From JAHJDR01 sp964609965 (GTDB lineage: Bacteria > UBA10199 > JADGCS01), in contig CAZSTS010000003.1 of the NCBI GenBank assembly GCA_964609965.1, forward strand, positions 207,176-271,175: a DNA stretch of 64,000 nt, in the 5' to 3' direction. Shown piece by piece: positions 8,551-15,998 of this stretch (position 1 is its first letter; the number at the start of each line of letters is the position of its first letter). The notes under the pieces were generated by a model. The model was not told the origin of the DNA and searched no databases. It worked only from the letters and a program-made list of their open reading frames with translations. The position numbers were made by a program, and so were the translations under genes.

Positions 8551-10053
8551 TTATTTCTTCGCTTCTTTTTCCAACAACTCGTTAATCGCTTTAGCAGCTC
8601 TTCGACCCTCACCCATAGCGAGAATGACAGTAGCTGCTCCTAAAACGATATCGCCACCAGCGTAGACTTTTTCGACTTTTGTTTTCTGCGTATCATCTAC
8701 AAGAATATTGCCCCATTTATTAGTCTCAATTTCTGGGGTTGTAGCAGCAATAAGAGGATTGCTGTTATTGCCAATAGCCACGATCACTGTATCAACGTCC
8801 AAAATAAATTCACTGCCAGGGATAACAACAGGGCGACGTCGTCCTGATTCGTCTGGCTCTCCTAGTTCGTACTTTAAACATTCCATGGCTTTGACATGGG
8901 TTTTTTCGTCACCCAAAATCCGCTTCGCATTATTGAGGAAGTGAAAAATAATGCCTTCTTCTTTAGCATGTGCCACTTCTTCGACTCGGGCAGGCATTTC
9001 CTTCTCAGTTCTACGGTAAACAACAAAGACTTCTTCGGCCCCAAGACGCTTTGCCATACGTGCAGAATCCATGGCAACATTACCACCACCCAAAACAGCC
9101 ACACGTTTTGATTTAAAGATAGGTGTGTCAGCTTTTTCTTTGTCAAAGGCTCGCATGAGATTGGCTCGAGTTAGATACTCGTTAGCAGAAAAAACGCCCA
9201 CGAGATTTTCACCCTCAATACCCATGAACATAGGAAGACCAGCGCCTGTGCCTACAAAAACAGCATCAAAGCCGTCTTTTTTCATAAGATCTTTGAGTTT
9301 GCGCGTGCGACCAACAACGTAATTCATTTTAAATTCCACACCCATAGCGTGTAATGTCTCAATCTCTTGATCAACTATGCTGTTTGGGAGTCGAAATTCG
9401 GGAATACCATAGACCATGACCCCGCCCATTTTATGAAAGGCTTCAAAAATAGTAACTGAATGACCTTCACGTCTTACGTCGGCAGCCACAACTAAACCAG
9501 CAGGTCCACTTCCAACAATAGCGACTTTTTTACCTGTTTCGGGTTTAACCTGAGGTGTTTCGATTGTGCCTTGTCCTCTTTCCCAGTCAGCAACAAAGCG
9601 TTCGAGTCGACCAATAGAAACAGCTTTATCAACACTCTTGAGAGATTTTCCAATGGTGCATGTTTCTTGGCATTGGGTTTCTTGTGGGCAGACACGACCA
9701 CAAATAGCAGGGAGCAAGCTGTTTTCTTTGATGGTGTTAATGGCGGCTTGAAAATCACCGTCTGCAATTTCTTTAATGAACCGAGGGATATCGATTTGAA
9801 CGGGACAACCATCAATGCATGGTTTATTTTTACACTCAATGCAACGCATGGCTTCGACCACGGCCTGAAGAGGTGTGTAGCCTAGGGCAACTTCTTCGAG
9901 ATTTGTGGCTCTTACCTTAGGGTCTTGAGAAGGCATGTCTTGCGAAGGAATTTTGAGACGATCTTTAGGCTTGAGCTCGTCTTTTTTGTCCTTGAGTTCG
10001 TTGTAAATTGATTCAGCTTCTTTTGTGATTTGTTCTGCTGTTTTATGAGTCAT
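8551..10053 (-). CDS. nfnB: NADPH-binding subunit of electron-bifurcating transhydrogenase (NfnB / GltD-like)
   Basis: 500 residues. An N-terminal ferredoxin-like domain has the cysteine clusters CIECKNKPCIDGCP and CGRVCPQETQCQETC for [4Fe-4S] centres. An FAD-binding domain (VAIVGSGPAGLVVAADVRREG) and an NAD(P)H-binding Rossmann domain (VAVLGGGNVAMDSARMAKRLGAEE) follow. This is the GltD/homotetrameric glutamate synthase small-subunit fold. The partner directly upstream is the NfnA-type flavoprotein, and their codons overlap (TAATG). That pairing argues for NADH-dependent reduced ferredoxin:NADP oxidoreductase over glutamate synthase. No glutamate synthase large subunit is nearby. Confidence 0.88.
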   Translation of the reverse strand: MTHKTAEQITKEAESIYNELKDKKDELKPKDRLKIPSQDMPSQDPKVRATNLEEVALGYTPLQAVVEAMRCIECKNKPCIDGCPVQIDIPRFIKEIADGDFQAAINTIKENSLLPAICGRVCPQETQCQETCTIGKSLKSVDKAVSIGRLERFVADWERGQGTIETPQVKPETGKKVAIVGSGPAGLVVAADVRREGHSVTIFEAFHKMGGVMVYGIPEFRLPNSIVDQEIETLHAMGVEFKMNYVVGRTRKLKDLMKKDGFDAVFVGTGAGLPMFMGIEGENLVGVFSANEYLTRANLMRAFDKEKADTPIFKSKRVAVLGGGNVAMDSARMAKRLGAEEVFVVYRRTEKEMPARVEEVAHAKEEGIIFHFLNNAKRILGDEKTHVKAMECLKYELGEPDESGRRRPVVIPGSEFILDVDTVIVAIGNNSNPLIAATTPEIETNKWGNILVDDTQKTKVEKVYAGGDIVLGAATVILAMGEGRRAAKAINELLEKEAKK

Positions 10054-10907
10054 TATTTTTTCTCCTTAGCATCTTCCACTTGTTTATCGAGATTGCAGGA
10101 ATGTTTTTCTTCTTCGATATCTTTGTATGAATTCAATCTGGCCATCATATTATCAAAATCCACAAGATGACCATCAAACTCTGGTCCATCTACACAGACA
10201 AATTTTACATCATCTCCAATATTAACACGACACCCGCCACACATACCGGTTCCATCAACCATGATCGTGTTTAAAGAGACTTGGGTAAAAACTTTGTATG
10301 GCCTGGTTGTTTCAGCACAAAACTTCATCATAATGGGAGGGCCAATAGCTATAGCCATTTCTGGTTTGGGGGATCTTTCACAGATTTCTTTAAGAGGTTC
10401 TGTGACAAGAGCTTTTCTTCCATATGAACCATCGTCTGTGCAGACAATGAGTTCATCTGCAATAGCCTTCATTTCTTCTTCTAATATAATAAGATCTTTT
10501 GTCCGTGCTCCAATAATCGTGATAACGTGATTCCCGGCCTTTTTTAGGGCTTGAGCAATAGGATGAAGGGGGGCCACGCCAATACCACCGCCCACGCAGA
10601 CCACAGTGCCTATTTTTTCGATATGCGTTGGGTTGCCCAAAGGGCCAACAACTGTGTTGATGTCGTCTCCCACATTCATTTTAGAAAGATCTGTTGTGGT
10701 TTTACCAACAACCTGAAAAATAATGGTAATAGTACCTTCTTTTTCATTAGCATCAGCTATGGTGAGCGGGATGCGCTCGCCAAATTCATCATCAAGTTGT
10801 AAAATAACAAACTGACCTGGTTGTCTTTCTTCGGCAATAAGAGGTGTATCAAGTGTCATGAGATAGACATCTTTAGATAACTGCTTTTTAGTGATGATTT
10901 TACTCAT
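10053..10907 (-). CDS. nfnA: NfnA-type FAD/NAD-binding, [2Fe-2S] subunit
   Basis: 284 residues with a ferredoxin-NADP reductase fold. A flavin domain (PGQFVILQL, RIPLTIAD) and a nucleotide-binding domain (CVGGGIGVAPLHPIAQALKKAG) come first. A C-terminal cysteine cluster around DGTGMCGGCRV and FVCVDGPEFDGHLVDF binds the [2Fe-2S] centre. It is also known as SudB or dihydroorotate dehydrogenase electron-transfer-like. With NfnB it would couple NADH, ferredoxin and NADP(H). It is the first gene of a two-gene operon, and an 8-base inverted repeat lies in its leader at 10934-10959. Confidence 0.88.
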   Translation of the reverse strand: MSKIITKKQLSKDVYLMTLDTPLIAEERQPGQFVILQLDDEFGERIPLTIADANEKEGTITIIFQVVGKTTTDLSKMNVGDDINTVVGPLGNPTHIEKIGTVVCVGGGIGVAPLHPIAQALKKAGNHVITIIGARTKDLIILEEEMKAIADELIVCTDDGSYGRKALVTEPLKEICERSPKPEMAIAIGPPIMMKFCAETTRPYKVFTQVSLNTIMVDGTGMCGGCRVNIGDDVKFVCVDGPEFDGHLVDFDNMMARLNSYKDIEEEKHSCNLDKQVEDAKEKK

Positions 10908-10933
10908 TTTTTACCCTTTTTGTGATTGAAGGT

Positions 10934-10959
10934 TATGTTAGGGTGCTTTAGCTAACATA
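10934..10959 (-). promoter_or_regulatory. Inverted repeat in nfnAB leader
   Basis: TATGTTAG and CTAACATA are perfect 8-base arms separated by 10 bases, centred about 40 bases upstream of the nfnA start. The flanking GG and CC lengthen the symmetry. It could be an operator or an RNA hairpin. The position suggests control of nfnAB, but no regulator is identified. Confidence 0.5.
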
Positions 10960-11094
10960 CCCAATATTCAGTTGGCAACCGTGACGTATGAAAGTTTTTC
11001 AATTTCTAGACTTGTCTCGATGAATAGTTTAATATAGTAAAATAACTCAGAAATTTATTATTTTTTCCAATAATGAATTACAAAAGGGTATTTT

Positions 11095-11478
11095 ATGGCA
11101 GACAAAAGAAAAGTTTTAGTTGTTGATGATGATGTAGACCTTGTTGGGCTCATTCGCGAATATCTTGAAGCCTGTGGATACGAAACCTTTGAAGCCTTTG
11201 AAGGGGTTCGTGCTATCGAATTGGTGCGTAAAATTAAACCCGACGTTATTCTTTTAGATATCATGATGCCAGCAGGAAGGGGCGATGAGGTCATGCATAA
11301 TCTTCATCACCATTACGAAACGTCAAACATACCAGTGATTATCATTTCTGGGGTCACTGATGCTGTCTTGCAAGAAAAGGTCATGTCTGAAGGGGCAAAA
11401 ATCTTTTTGAAAAAGCCTTTTGAATTAGATGAGGTTGTTGAGGCTATTGAAAAGGTTATTGGAAAACCCGTCGACTAA
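11095..11478 (+). CDS. Receiver-only response regulator
   Basis: 127 residues made of a single REC domain. The acidic pocket is D11-D12-D13, the phospho-acceptor is D55 (LLDIMMP), and the switch residues are S85 (IIISG) and K107 (LKKPF). No output domain is present, so it would act by phosphotransfer or protein binding, in the manner of CheY or Spo0F. No histidine kinase is in the window. It is convergent with the next gene at a distance of 6 bases. A TTTAATATAGT-rich stretch upstream may hold its promoter. Confidence 0.93.
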   Translation: MADKRKVLVVDDDVDLVGLIREYLEACGYETFEAFEGVRAIELVRKIKPDVILLDIMMPAGRGDEVMHNLHHHYETSNIPVIIISGVTDAVLQEKVMSEGAKIFLKKPFELDEVVEAIEKVIGKPVD

Positions 11479-11484
11479 TTTTTT

Positions 11485-12450
11485 CTATTCCATATCTGCA
11501 ATTCCCGTACCTTCTGTGTTAGAAGCTTGTCTGTTATCGCTAATAGGATGTTTTCCAAAAACAGTGTGGCGTGTTCGTGATTTTCCTGATTCTCGTTGTG
11601 GAGAATCTAGAACATTAAGAGTTGGACCGTTTCGTGTTTGATACGTGGTGAGGCTTTGGCCAAGTGTTCCATCAATCCCTTCGGTCAATTCATCGAGTTC
11701 CATTGCAAGAGCTAATGTTTCGGGACGATATTCAGTGTTCGAAAGATTTTCATAGGGTTCTTCGAGTTCAATTGATTCAGCACCAGGAAAATCTGCAAAG
11801 GCATCAAAGGGTTCTACATCAGTAGCATCTGCGAGGGCATCAAGGGGTTCAGCATCAGGAACAGCCAAACCGCGAGCTTCAACCAGCGCATCATGGGATG
11901 TGTAAAACGAAAGTGAACCTGTGAGATATTCAAATCCTTCGTTTTCTCCGTTTCCTTTGTTTGGTTTTTGAATAATATAAGCAGCAGCGCCGTATTCTTC
12001 AGTGTTTCTTCCCAGATCTCTTTCTAAAACACCTAGGAGGCCTTCTGCTGGAATGGTTGTTGCGGTTAAAGTATAGCCTCCATCCTCTGGTTGATAATCT
12101 GCAAATCTTGTTAATTCGAGATCCATGAAGTTAGATATATCATCGGCAAAAATAGTTGTGTTGAAGGGCCTGTCTAGATTTGAAAATTCACCATCAGTTC
12201 GGGTCATTGTGACAGTTGCGCCTTCTTTGAGTGATTTTTGTCTAGCGCCGTTTGAGTCAGTGTACCATGTGTAGGCATCTGAGTTTGCTGATAAGGTACT
12301 GGGATCAACACCGTTTAATTCGGCAAGTCTTTCAAGGCTTGAATAATCCCAAGCCAAATTAGCTACGCTTTCAGCAGTAACTTCTTGATCACTATCTCTG
12401 ACCATGTCTTCAAACTGTTCTCTAGTTGGTATTGTAAATTCTATTTGCAT
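11485..12450 (-). CDS. Acidic orphan protein, sigma-54 promoter upstream
   Basis: 321 residues with no recognised domain. It is strongly acidic, without signal peptide or membrane segment. Residues around 200-240 hold an acidic low-complexity run with PLDALADA and PFDAFADF repeats. The last 50 residues are polar and probably disordered. The start is fixed by a good AGGAG 6 bases before the ATG. Upstream are a near-perfect sigma-54 promoter (12532-12547), a hairpin in the leader, and a leader motif shared with two other orphan genes. It is the last gene of the 11.5-20 kb orphan run. Function unknown. Confidence 0.7.
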   Translation of the reverse strand: MQIEFTIPTREQFEDMVRDSDQEVTAESVANLAWDYSSLERLAELNGVDPSTLSANSDAYTWYTDSNGARQKSLKEGATVTMTRTDGEFSNLDRPFNTTIFADDISNFMDLELTRFADYQPEDGGYTLTATTIPAEGLLGVLERDLGRNTEEYGAAAYIIQKPNKGNGENEGFEYLTGSLSFYTSHDALVEARGLAVPDAEPLDALADATDVEPFDAFADFPGAESIELEEPYENLSNTEYRPETLALAMELDELTEGIDGTLGQSLTTYQTRNGPTLNVLDSPQRESGKSRTRHTVFGKHPISDNRQASNTEGTGIADME

Positions 12451-12463
12451 AATATCTCCTAAT

Positions 12464-12481
12464 CCTGTTTTTTAGCCCTGA
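12464..12481 (-). promoter_or_regulatory. Leader motif shared with the upstream orphan gene
   Basis: Read on the minus strand this is TCAGGGCTAAAAAACAGG, ending 13 bases before the start codon. A close copy, TCAGGGGCTAAATACAGG at 14179-14196, precedes the neighbouring zincin-like gene by 10 bases. A related AGGGCATAA/TCAGGGC arrangement occurs upstream of the gene at 58893. This could be an RNA-level or transcriptional control site. Confidence 0.4.
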
Positions 12482-12497
12482 TTTTATGCCCTGTAGC

Positions 12498-12514
12498 GCT
12501 TGTTCTAAACAAGC
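12498..12514. promoter_or_regulatory. Hairpin just downstream of predicted sigma-54 start
   Basis: GCTTGTT and AACAAGC are perfect 7-base arms around a CTA loop. The hairpin falls in the first 25 bases of the transcript expected from the sigma-54 promoter at 12532-12547. Confidence 0.5.
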
Positions 12515-12531
12515 TGTCACTATTTATATAA

Positions 12532-12547
12532 GCAAGATGCGTGCCAA
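12532..12547 (-). promoter_or_regulatory. Sigma-54 (-24/-12) promoter
   Basis: On the minus strand the sequence is TTGGCACGCATCTTGC. This matches the RpoN consensus TGGCACG-N4-TTGC at every defined position, with the required GG-N10-GC spacing. The predicted start is near 12520, giving a leader of about 70 bases before the ATG at 12450. A bacterial enhancer-binding protein would be needed; none is in the window. Confidence 0.8.
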
Positions 12548-12680
12548 AGTGACAAGTTTTAAGTTACTGTAATTACTTGTTAATTAATGTGGTGATTTGT
12601 TAAGAGATGTCTAAAGACCCCAAATTACAGAAAAAGAGGAGAAAATTGTCTGCAGGGTGTTGAAAATGTATATCTACGCG

Positions 12681-14168
12681 TCAGTAGTAGAGATAGGCTT
12701 TATTTTCATACGATTTAATGATGTCACCAAAGCAGTGTTGCTCAGAGAAGTAGGGTGTGAAATGATTTGCCATGTCTTTTAAAAAACGACCATCGTAATA
12801 TTCCTGGGCAGCATCAATTCCTTCTAAGTAAAATATTAGACAAAGGGCATTCATGCGATCAGTCATGTATTGATTTGCTTCTTTCATGGAACAGAACTCA
12901 GGTTTTTTATTGCCAGAGATTTTGGGCTCTGTTTTTTTCCACTCTTCTGCTGCCAATTCTTGAAAACGCTCGTCTCCATATAATTGACGTTGTTTCTCAA
13001 ACAGGTAAACAGTATTTTCTATTAAATCTTGTGTTATGTCTAAAACATTTGAATAGCTGAATTCGGATAAGGCTCTTTGACGTAGCTTCTTTGCTGGTTT
13101 TCCGCTGTGCAATTCTCTCCAGGCTATTTGATACATGCGTGGCTGATAAGGTTTGGGCATATGCCTTGATTGAGAATCATAAAACACTCTCATGGGTGTA
13201 TTGAAAAGAGGGCTTTCTTGAAAATTTTGATAGGAATTTTCGCTTAAGGTTTCTTGTCTAGCAAAGTCTCCTCTAAATTCATAAAAATCAGCATCTCTAA
13301 AGCCTTTGGTCATGATGTATACTTTAGTGCATAGAATTTCGGCATCAACTTCAGCTTGCATGAGATTAGTTTCAGCTCCAGTTTCTGACATTTGGTATTC
13401 GTGATAACATTCATGGGCAAAAGCTGGAATAAAAGGGATGAGCGTTAATTCAGGATCGAATGCCTTTAAAGGGTCAGTGAAATAAGGTTTTGGAAAATCA
13501 ATGCGTCTTTGATGAGGGTTATAACTTGATTGGACAGCGATTACCCGGTGTGAGTCTTCGTCATAAGCAATTTTACCATCGAGAGCTCCAAAATTAAAGC
13601 GTCCTGACTCTATCCACTGTAATGTATAATCAAGAAAAGAATCGAATTCTCCATCAGGGAGGATGGCTTTGTTTCCTTGGGCTACCCAATGATCGTGAGT
13701 TTCTTTCACATTATTCATGGCCAGCCATGCAAGAGCAACAACTTGGGCTCCATTTTGATTGATGCCGTGATAAGTGAGGAGAACAGGGATAAGTCTTTCT
13801 ACAAGGTTTACAATATTGGAAATGCCTTCTGACGTTTTTTCGATGACTTGTGCGAGTGTGCCTAAGTCAAAATCTTCCCAACGTTCAAGTAAGGGATCAA
13901 CTTGTCTTTTGAGAATTTTTTCTATGATTTCTAATCGCCAATTTCTAAAAGTGGGAGGGCCTGTTGGAGAACCTGATAATTCGTTAAGAATAGGGTTCCT
14001 ATAATCACCCATATTCTTAAAATCATCCATCTCAAAGATGATGTCACCGTCATTCAACCTTGAAATTTCCAAGGCGGCCATCTCAATAGGAGATGCAATA
14101 TTGCCAGCTTCTAGCGTAGCTTCAACATAGCCAAGATCTATGGATAATAAGTCTGAAGAATATGTCAT
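12681..14168 (-). CDS. Zincin-like orphan protein with HECYH motif
   Basis: 495 residues without signal peptide. A HExxH zinc-peptidase motif (H252-E253-C-Y-H256) lies in a hydrophobic helix, PFIPAFAHECYHEYQ. It is followed about 17-21 residues later by QAEVDAE, which offers E273, D275 or E277 as a third ligand, as in gluzincin-type and ImmA-like proteins. The N-terminal half and the roughly 220-residue C-terminal part match no family I recognise. The probable role is a cytosolic or exported metallopeptidase, but this rests on the motif alone. A leader motif at 14179-14196 is shared with the next gene. Confidence 0.65.
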   Translation of the reverse strand: MTYSSDLLSIDLGYVEATLEAGNIASPIEMAALEISRLNDGDIIFEMDDFKNMGDYRNPILNELSGSPTGPPTFRNWRLEIIEKILKRQVDPLLERWEDFDLGTLAQVIEKTSEGISNIVNLVERLIPVLLTYHGINQNGAQVVALAWLAMNNVKETHDHWVAQGNKAILPDGEFDSFLDYTLQWIESGRFNFGALDGKIAYDEDSHRVIAVQSSYNPHQRRIDFPKPYFTDPLKAFDPELTLIPFIPAFAHECYHEYQMSETGAETNLMQAEVDAEILCTKVYIMTKGFRDADFYEFRGDFARQETLSENSYQNFQESPLFNTPMRVFYDSQSRHMPKPYQPRMYQIAWRELHSGKPAKKLRQRALSEFSYSNVLDITQDLIENTVYLFEKQRQLYGDERFQELAAEEWKKTEPKISGNKKPEFCSMKEANQYMTDRMNALCLIFYLEGIDAAQEYYDGRFLKDMANHFTPYFSEQHCFGDIIKSYENKAYLYY

Positions 14169-14178
14169 GTTTGTATAC

Positions 14179-14196
14179 CCTGTATTTAGCCCCTGA
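14179..14196 (-). promoter_or_regulatory. Leader motif copy upstream of zincin-like gene
   Basis: Minus-strand TCAGGGGCTAAATACAGG lies 10 bases before the start codon, close to the copy before the gene ending at 11485. The CAGGG part could also act as a weak ribosome-binding site. Confidence 0.4.
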
Positions 14197-14294
14197 GTAA
14201 AACCTGTATCGGGAGAGGGTTTGAGAAGTTGTGTGTTTTTTACAAGGTGCGTAAAAATATGGTTTTACTACATTTTTGGGATAGTTGGAGGGGG

Positions 14295-14759
14295 TTAGGC
14301 AGCTTTCTTAAAAACAATGTCTACAGTGCAATCCAGTGCTGAAAGTAATTTAATCATCTGATCGATAGATTTGTTGTAAAAGGTTTGATCCAAAAGACGG
14401 TAGAATTGTGTGGGTGATGTTTGCATGCGTCTAATGATTTCGCGTTTATTGACTTTGTTTTTCTTAATAAGCTGTTGTGCTTTGAGAGTAAGCTTATAGA
14501 GAAGCATATTTGTTAAATAATCTAGGTCTGCATTATAGTCTAGTACCTGATCGATATGAATCGTGTCTTCCTTTCCTGATTCTAAGGTATATGTAAAAGC
14601 CTCGTTTCCTAATTCGCTGTCAACGTATACATCACTAATTTTATTAGTAAGAGTAGGTTTTAATTTTAGACGAGAATAGGGGAATACGTATTCTTTGCTA
14701 CTTGTTGTTAATTCGAAATGTTTTTTTTTGTTATTATATGTGATATTTTTAATCTTCAT
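14295..14759 (-). CDS. Antitoxin-like protein with C-terminal helix-turn-helix
   Basis: 154 residues. The N-terminal 80 residues are beta-rich with a DUF2442-like layout (YVFPYSRLKLKPT, then DVYVDSELGNEAFTYTLESGKED). The C-terminal half, from LKAQQLIKKNKVNKREIIRRMQ to DQMIKLLSALDCTVDIVFKK, looks like an XRE-type HTH. It overlaps the upstream DUF4160 gene by ATGA. The small DUF4160 plus DNA-binding partner arrangement and a palindromic operator over the promoter suggest a type II toxin-antitoxin-like module. This function is inferred from context. Confidence 0.6.
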   Translation of the reverse strand: MKIKNITYNNKKKHFELTTSSKEYVFPYSRLKLKPTLTNKISDVYVDSELGNEAFTYTLESGKEDTIHIDQVLDYNADLDYLTNMLLYKLTLKAQQLIKKNKVNKREIIRRMQTSPTQFYRLLDQTFYNKSIDQMIKLLSALDCTVDIVFKKAA

Positions 14760-14947
14760 AATAAACCTTCTTTTTGTAATTCTACTATAATTTTTAATAC
14801 ACGTTTTGATGGGGTTCCGACCATGGCTTTGTTTTCATCAAGATCCCATTTGAGAATCAGTTTCTTATTATGATAAACATGAACATGGTTCCCATGATCG
14901 CCAATCCAACTTAGGAAAATGTAATTTCCTCTTTTTATTTTGCCCAT
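14756..14947 (-). CDS. DUF4160 protein (toxin-like partner)
   Basis: 63 residues from the ATG at 14947. The DUF4160 pattern is clear: a short start, then IFLSWIGDHGNHVHVYHNKK (aromatic, HxxHVHV-type histidines) and LKWDLDENKA. The family often pairs with DUF2442 or HTH proteins and is a suspected toxin. An ATG at 14959 is in frame but lies upstream of the predicted -10 box, so it is unlikely to be transcribed. No ribosome-binding site precedes 14947, and the promoter suggests a leaderless or almost leaderless mRNA. Confidence 0.65.
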   Translation of the reverse strand: MGKIKRGNYIFLSWIGDHGNHVHVYHNKKLILKWDLDENKAMVGTPSKRVLKIIVELQKEGLL

Positions 14948-14949
14948 AA

Positions 14950-14978
14950 ATAGTACCATATATGTAACTATTTGTCAA
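14950..14978 (-). promoter_or_regulatory. Sigma-70-type promoter of DUF4160/HTH pair
   Basis: On the minus strand, TTGACA (14973-14978) and TACTAT (14950-14955) are spaced 17 bases apart. The -10 ends only 2 bases before the ATG at 14947, leaving no room for a leader. Confidence 0.6.
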
Positions 14979-14985
14979 AATAGTT
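14966..14985. promoter_or_regulatory. Palindromic operator overlapping -35 box
   Basis: AACTATTT and AAATAGTT are perfect 8-base arms with 4 bases between them. The -35 hexamer of the DUF4160/HTH promoter lies across the centre. This is the expected place for autorepression by the HTH protein of the pair. Confidence 0.6.
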
Positions 14986-15111
14986 CTTGTTGATATTCCT
15001 GCTGGTAGAGTGTTTTGCAAGGATGATGCCAAGAGATGAATATAATTAAAATCAATTAAAACAACATTTTAAAGCGCTGGGTCATTTGAGTGAGTCTCAT
15101 GAGATTGGGCG

Positions 15112-15149
15112 AGTCCCATTTTTGGGACTGATGGGACTAAAGTGGGACT
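15112..15149. repeat. TGGGACT repeats with hairpin
   Basis: AGTCCCA and TGGGACT form a hairpin with a TTTT loop (15112-15129). Two more TGGGACT copies follow at 15132 and 15143, the last overlapping the stop codon of the membrane protein gene. A perfect TCTCATGAGA palindrome lies at 15094. The array may end transcription of the upstream three-gene run. Confidence 0.6.
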
Positions 15150-15975
15150 AATATAAAATCAAATATCCAGCTATAAATAGCCATGCCAGAAGATCAAATA
15201 GTCCTAAGGTAAGAAAAATAATAGACCAGATCACAGCAGATGTGCCTCTAAAGATGTTTGTTTCCCATTCACCAGGGATTCTAATTTCTTTTTTAAGGAA
15301 ACCAATCAGAGCATAAAGAAAAAACCATGCATGAAGACCGATGAGCATGATACTAAAACTGAATCCAAAAAGTTTTAGTGCCAAAGGAGAGGTGAAAAAG
15401 AAAAAGAAGGCTGCCATGATAAGAAACAAAACAATTCCACAAAGAGATGCTTTTCTAAAAATCAATTTTAAGTTTTGAAGTCTTGTGATTTTATTCTTTG
15501 AGGCAAGGGGTTTTAATTTATCAAGTCGTTTCAGTTCTCGTTCTTTATAGGCTTGTAGATCAAAGGTTCTAATGGCATCCCATTTTCTATCACTAATTTT
15601 CTTTATGTATTTAAGATCAGTTTTTCTCAAAAATCCTAAAACTTCAAAAAGCACAGATTCTCTGATTTTGTCTTCTGTGCTCAAAGGTGTTGTCTTGTTT
15701 TTGACCATCATGCCACAGCCAATAAAGATGCTGGCTAGAAACAGACCAAAGAAGAGGGCGATTATTAAATAGATGAGACTGTCTGCTTTGTCTTGATAGC
15801 CAGTAAAGCCAAGATAGAGGCAAAAGAAGAAAACCAGTCCACCAAATAATAAACCAGTCCAATACGCGTGTTTTCCAAAGCGTGTTTCTGCCCAGGCTAC
15901 ATATTTTTCGACTTCCACGTTTTGATTTTCTAAAATGGTTTGGGCTTGTTTTGAAAAAAGATTTTTTAAGGACAT
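15148..15975 (-). CDS. Integral membrane protein of unknown function
   Basis: 275 residues. Two pairs of hydrophobic helices flank a basic soluble loop of about 80 residues (KIRESVLFEVLGFLRKTDLKYIKK to NKITRLQNLKL), with more helices in the C-terminal third. The start follows the preceding gene by 23 bases without a strong ribosome-binding site, so it probably shares that transcript. No family recognised. It may serve as a membrane partner for the two soluble orphan proteins encoded just before it. Confidence 0.65.
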   Translation of the reverse strand: MSLKNLFSKQAQTILENQNVEVEKYVAWAETRFGKHAYWTGLLFGGLVFFFCLYLGFTGYQDKADSLIYLIIALFFGLFLASIFIGCGMMVKNKTTPLSTEDKIRESVLFEVLGFLRKTDLKYIKKISDRKWDAIRTFDLQAYKERELKRLDKLKPLASKNKITRLQNLKLIFRKASLCGIVLFLIMAAFFFFFTSPLALKLFGFSFSIMLIGLHAWFFLYALIGFLKKEIRIPGEWETNIFRGTSAVIWSIIFLTLGLFDLLAWLFIAGYLILY

Positions 15976-15998
15976 GGTATTGTTTAATCAGAGATACA

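Noticed and set aside
8551..10053. Glutamate synthase small subunit instead of NfnB
   Set aside because: The overlapping partner is an NfnA-type flavoprotein and no large glutamate synthase subunit is nearby, so Nfn fits better, although the domain family is the same.
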